A stretch of DNA of 64,000 bases from Cytobacillus oceanisediminis 2691 (GTDB taxonomy: Bacteria > Bacillota > Bacilli > Bacillales > Cytobacillaceae), in contig NZ_VEEP01000001.1 of NCBI RefSeq assembly GCF_007678455.1, positions 62,001 to 126,000 on the forward strand, given 5' to 3'. Each line of letters opens with the position of its first letter. Within the stretch, counting starts at the first letter, position 1. The notes below the pieces were generated by a model, which made no database searches, was not told where the DNA came from, and saw only the letters and a list, made by a program, of their open reading frames with translations. The position numbers and the translations under genes were made by a program. Below are positions 60,793 through 64,000 of this stretch, piece after piece.

Positions 60793-61995
60793 TTACGCTA
60801 ATGTTTCTTGATGGTTATGCTGTTCCTTCGTCTGGTAGTTCAATGCGGCTGAGCAAAGCGCTTTTGCGGCAATGAGCATTGCTTTTTCATCAATGTCGAA
60901 CCTTGGATGGTGGTGGGGGTAAGATTCAGCACTTTCCGGTTTTGCTCCAGTGAAAAAGAACGTCCCTTTCACATGCTGGAGGTAGTAGGCAAAGTCTTCA
61001 CCACCCATTTGCAGGTCGCTTTCTTCAATTTTGGTCACTTCCGGCACTTTTGAAGCGCAATCAATCAGGAACTCGGTTTCTGCTGCATGGTTCACTACAG
61101 CTGGATAGCCCTTATCATACAAATACTCATAGGTACAGTCGGATGCCAGACATGTTCCCTGAACAACTTTTTCGATTTCGGCCGCGATAAAATCGCGGGT
61201 GTTTTCATTGAATGTCCTCACTGTACCAACCAGTCTGGCTTTATCGGCGATGACATTGAAAGCATTATCTGCCACAAACGAGCCCACGGTTACAACGGCA
61301 GAATCGACGGGATCCACACGCCTGCTTACGATTTGCTGCAAGTTGGAAACCAGCTGTGCTCCAGCCACAATGGCATCCTTTGTTTTATGTGGCTGGGCAC
61401 CGTGTCCGCCTTTGCCCTGGATTGATATCTCAAAGCGGTCTGCTGCTGCCATGATCGGACCGATGCGATATTGGACAGTACCTGTCGTCTCACTGGCCCA
61501 CAGGTGGGTGCCAAAAATGACGTCAACACCTTCGAGGCAGCCGTCTTCAATCATCGAAATGGCGCCGCCTGGTGCATACTCCTCAGCGTGCTGGTGAATC
61601 ATCACATAAGTTCCGTGAAGATTTTCCCTTGCTTCATGCAATACCTTTGCCAGGACCAGCAATGTCGCTGTATGGCCATCATGTCCACATGCATGCATAA
61701 CGCCCGGAACGAGGGATTTGTATGGGACATCCTTTTCATCCTGGATTGGAAGGGCATCAAAATCAGCTCTAAGTGCAACTGTTTTGCCCGGTTTGGCTCC
61801 ATATATTTTTGCGACTACCCCGTTGCCGCCAACATTGGTGCGCACTTCAACCCCAAGCTTCTCATAAAAGGCTGCGATATACCTCGCAGTGTTCTCTTCC
61901 TGGAAAGACAATTCTGGATGTTGGTGCATAAAGCGGCGGATTTCCACCATTTCCGGATAAAGATCTTCTATTTTCCTAAAAAGCTGATCCTGCAA
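60793..61995 (-). CDS. yhaA: M20 family amidohydrolase (N-acyl amino acid hydrolase) YhaA
   Basis: 400 residues, M20D fold: HQHPELSFQEENTARY, metal site MHACGHDGHTATLL, HQHAEEYAPGGAISMIEDG, dimerisation domain with GKGGHGAQPH, and final MGGEDFAYYL. Hydrolyses N-acyl or amide bonds of amino acids. Position after ecsC matches B. subtilis YhaA. ATG 62004 has no gap from AGGAG, so TTG 61995 (9-nt spacing) is preferred. Confidence 0.9.
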   Translation of the reverse strand: MQDQLFRKIEDLYPEMVEIRRFMHQHPELSFQEENTARYIAAFYEKLGVEVRTNVGGNGVVAKIYGAKPGKTVALRADFDALPIQDEKDVPYKSLVPGVMHACGHDGHTATLLVLAKVLHEARENLHGTYVMIHQHAEEYAPGGAISMIEDGCLEGVDVIFGTHLWASETTGTVQYRIGPIMAAADRFEISIQGKGGHGAQPHKTKDAIVAGAQLVSNLQQIVSRRVDPVDSAVVTVGSFVADNAFNVIADKARLVGTVRTFNENTRDFIAAEIEKVVQGTCLASDCTYEYLYDKGYPAVVNHAAETEFLIDCASKVPEVTKIEESDLQMGGEDFAYYLQHVKGTFFFTGAKPESAESYPHHHPRFDIDEKAMLIAAKALCSAALNYQTKEQHNHQETLA

Positions 61996-62084
61996 TTGGT
62001 TCATCTCCTTATGTATAATAGTTTGATAATTTTAATAATTATAACATGATTAGAGAATAATAACATTCAAGAATAACAGCAAAA

Positions 62085-62112
62085 GAAGCTCCCTGATAAA
62101 GGAGCTTCATAT
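62085..62112 (-). terminator. terminator of the permease gene
   Basis: Minus strand GAAGCTCC / GGGAGCTTC with TTTATCA loop, then TTTTGC. Confidence 0.85.
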
Positions 62113-62150
62113 ATAAATGGTGCCATTGAATGGCAGCCAGTGTTTTCAAG

Positions 62151-63542
62151 CTAAATCAGGAACATTGCCACAATCGTGGTTACGATTAGTCCGATGGTGA
62201 CAGGCAGGAGGTTGCGCCTTGCCAGCTCGAATGGATCCACACCGCAAATAGCGGCTGCCGGAATAAGTGCCCAGGGTACGAGGGTGCCGCCGCCGACCCA
62301 AATTGCGGCAATCTGTCCGAGTGCAGTCAGGGTTGCTGCACCGGCGCCTATGGCAGTCGAGAAAATTGCTGCGACCGATCCAGCCAGGGATATGCCGGAA
62401 AATCCTGAGCCATCCAGACCGGTTATCGCTCCCACTGCTGTAAGTGTCACGGCTCCGACTTCGGCATTAAGGGGTACGACAGAAGCCAGCGCCACCCCCA
62501 GGTCATTGACGATTCCCTGGGACGTCTCCGGAAGGAACTCACCAATGATTTTCATGAAGCCGGAGTCGCCGAGATAGAAGAAGGCGGCAATCGGGATGAC
62601 AGCCCCAAAAACCTTGAATCCAAACTGAAAGCCTTCAATGAGGTAGCTGGTCGTTTTTTCAAGACCTTTGTTCTTGTGAGCTGCAAGGGAAATTAGAAGC
62701 AGGATAAAAATCGAGGTTCCGCCAACAAGAGCAGTCGCATCGCCGCCCTGAAGGTCAAGGATGGACATTGCGGCAACATCCGCTGCGAACAAAACCGGTA
62801 CCAGGAGAGCGAAGAACTTCTTCGCACCATCTGTCAGCAAGGTTGGATCACTAGTTTGTTTTAATTCAACATCAACGGAACCGCTGCTTACTAATTTGCC
62901 GCTTTTCATATCCCTTTTTAACAGATAAAATGCGGTCACCGTCGTAACAACCCCCATGACAATGACCAATGGGATACTTGCCTGAACCACCGAACTGACG
63001 GGTATGCCGGCAGCATCAGCTGTCAGTTTTGGAGCAGCCTGAATGACAAAGTCCCCGGAAAGGGCAATTCCGTGTCCAAAGAGATTCATAGCGACCGCTA
63101 CGCCAAGGGCAGGAAGCCCGACTCTTACCGCGACTGGCAAAAGGACAGCGCCCATCAAGGCTACTGCTGGAGATGGCCAGAAAAACCAGGATATGCACAT
63201 CATGACGATCCCAATCGTCCAGTATGCCAGCGCTGGTGTTTTAATCAACCTGGCGAAAGGCGAGATCATCGCATCGTTTATCCCCGTCACGGTAAGCGTC
63301 CTGCTCATCGCCACAATGATGGAAATTACAAGAATGGTAGGCAATAGCTCAGTGATGGCATATATGAAACTATTGAAAACACTGCTGACCGAGCCGCTCA
63401 AAGAGCCTGTCGCGACGATGGCCAATAAAAAGATTCCGAGGATCGATACAAGCGTTGTATCTCTTTTCATGACCATGAACCCGATGATCAGGAAGATGAA
63501 TAATACATATATCCAATGAAGTGCTGTTAATTCTATAATCAT
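62151..63542 (-). CDS. large ion-transporter-like permease, substrate unknown
   Basis: 463 residues, 11-13 membrane segments. It has the repeat feel of the ion-transporter superfamily (NhaC/CitM/TRAP-large type): an early SSVFNSFIYAITELLPTILV segment and paired glycine-rich loops FGHGIALSGDF and AIGAGAATLTALGQ. I cannot assign the substrate; organic acids or Na+/H+ exchange are both possible. The in-frame upstream start lacks a site; ATG 63542 has AAGGGAG 10 nt upstream. Monocistronic. Confidence 0.8.
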   Translation of the reverse strand: MIIELTALHWIYVLFIFLIIGFMVMKRDTTLVSILGIFLLAIVATGSLSGSVSSVFNSFIYAITELLPTILVISIIVAMSRTLTVTGINDAMISPFARLIKTPALAYWTIGIVMMCISWFFWPSPAVALMGAVLLPVAVRVGLPALGVAVAMNLFGHGIALSGDFVIQAAPKLTADAAGIPVSSVVQASIPLVIVMGVVTTVTAFYLLKRDMKSGKLVSSGSVDVELKQTSDPTLLTDGAKKFFALLVPVLFAADVAAMSILDLQGGDATALVGGTSIFILLLISLAAHKNKGLEKTTSYLIEGFQFGFKVFGAVIPIAAFFYLGDSGFMKIIGEFLPETSQGIVNDLGVALASVVPLNAEVGAVTLTAVGAITGLDGSGFSGISLAGSVAAIFSTAIGAGAATLTALGQIAAIWVGGGTLVPWALIPAAAICGVDPFELARRNLLPVTIGLIVTTIVAMFLI

Positions 63543-63828
63543 AAAATATTGCTCCCTTCTGAATGACGTACTGTTATCTGCCTGCACTGAATAGGCAAAT
63601 TTCCTAATTAAGTACTACAGAATATGATGGAAGCAGAAAGGTGTGAGAAGGATCCTGTAAAAAAATTATCAGTCCCGGGACGGAGGCGAAAAACTTCTCT
63701 GGAGGGGAGAAATAAGCTTTTCCTTTTCTTAAAATAGTTATATCAAGCAAGTTTACTAGTGAATTAAAGGGATTTTTTCGAATGAAAAAGAATAATAGAG
63801 TAGGAAAGCAAGAAAGAAGGGGAAAGTG

Positions 63829-64000
63829 TTGCGTACTCGATCGGTGAATCAAATAGCAATGGCTATTGGGCTGGCAGGCGTGGGAATCATTCTTTTGCTC
63901 GTCAATTTAGGTGTAATTTCCTTGGAAATAAAAGAGCTTTTTGTCGTTTCTTATCCTTTCGTGCTGTTGGTTTATGGGCTGGTGGCTCTTCTGAAAAAGC
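63829..64000 (+). CDS. membrane protein, N-terminal part (cut by window end)
   Basis: 57 residues visible: a basic start MRTRSVNQIAMA, then helix IGLAGVGIILLLVNLGVI and a second YPFVLLVYGLVALLKK. The two-helix pattern resembles the N-terminal membrane part of LiaF/VraT-type proteins, but too little is seen to name it. TTG 63829 is 6 nt from AAGGGG; GTG 63826 is an alternative. The 63543-63828 stretch upstream holds no gene that I can support. Confidence 0.6.
   Translation, partial: MRTRSVNQIAMAIGLAGVGIILLLVNLGVISLEIKELFVVSYPFVLLVYGLVALLKK

Noticed and set aside
63604-63852. 82-residue minus-strand ORF near the right edge
   Set aside because: No ribosome binding site and low-complexity aromatic composition; the plus-strand gene starting at 63829 overlaps it with better support.

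Overview
The window reads as chromosomal DNA of an endospore-forming Bacillaceae (Bacillus/Mesobacillus-like, low to moderate G+C, strong AGGAGG-type ribosome binding sites, many TTG/GTG starts). The evidence is an alpha/beta SASP gene with a sigma-G promoter, YheC/YheD spore-associated ATP-grasp genes, Hpr/ScoC, YhaL, three YjcZ-type peptides, Spo0A boxes, and long synteny with the B. subtilis yhe-yha-ecs region (yheA, yhaX, hemZ, yhaR, yhzD, yhaQP, yhaONM, yhaL, prsA, hpr, yhaH, trpP, serC, hit, ecsABC, yhaA). No phage, plasmid, transposase, CRISPR, rRNA or ordinary tRNA gene was seen.

Layout. 1-10 kb: a coiled-coil protein, a B12-binding radical SAM enzyme, a CDF metal exporter, a CNNM/CorC-type protein behind a long structured leader, two sporulation-type histidine kinases (the second with perfect Spo0A boxes upstream), an acetyltransferase and an acidic amino acid symporter. 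10-15 kb: TPP riboswitch-thiT, a Fur-box feoA-feoB-small FeoB-associated protein operon, an XRE regulator with its own dyad, and a universal stress protein. 15-26 kb: a class A PBP with a Gly-Asp-Thr tail, an HPr-like protein, an 11-unit 52-bp repeat array, an MFS transporter, a sigY-yxlC-yxlD unit, and a bmrCD-like heterodimeric ABC exporter behind a leader-peptide attenuator. 26-37 kb: fumC, a SASP gene whose leader holds two tRNA-like folds, msmX/yxkF, a CstR-like persulfide sensor, and four tandem YheC/YheD ATP-grasp genes. 37-64 kb: the conserved yhe-yha-hpr-trpP-serC-hit-ecs-yhaA segment, a large permease and a truncated membrane protein at the right edge.

How the parts work together. 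Several units carry their own sensing element: TPP for thiamine uptake, Fur for ferrous iron, a TRAP (G/U)AG site for tryptophan uptake, ribosome stalling for the drug exporter, and Spo0A or sigma-G for sporulation genes. yhaO-yhaN (SbcDC-like nuclease) and yhaM (3'-5' exonuclease) form a nucleic-acid-processing operon. EcsAB, PrsA and Hpr are linked to protein export and exoprotease control.

Most unusual features: (1) the paired tRNA-like structures, one ending in an encoded CCA, between a sigma-G promoter and the SASP start; (2) intergenic tandem repeats with periods of 52, 52, 41 and 21 bp, near multiples of one helical turn, with the two 52-bp arrays sharing a 10-7-10-25 hairpin/spacer plan but not sequence; (3) a ~185-bp dispersed element with conserved ends in two copies; (4) a triplicated ~131-bp noncoding unit between hit and ecsA; (5) four tandem ATP-grasp paralogues. 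Everything was read by eye. No database or folding program was run.
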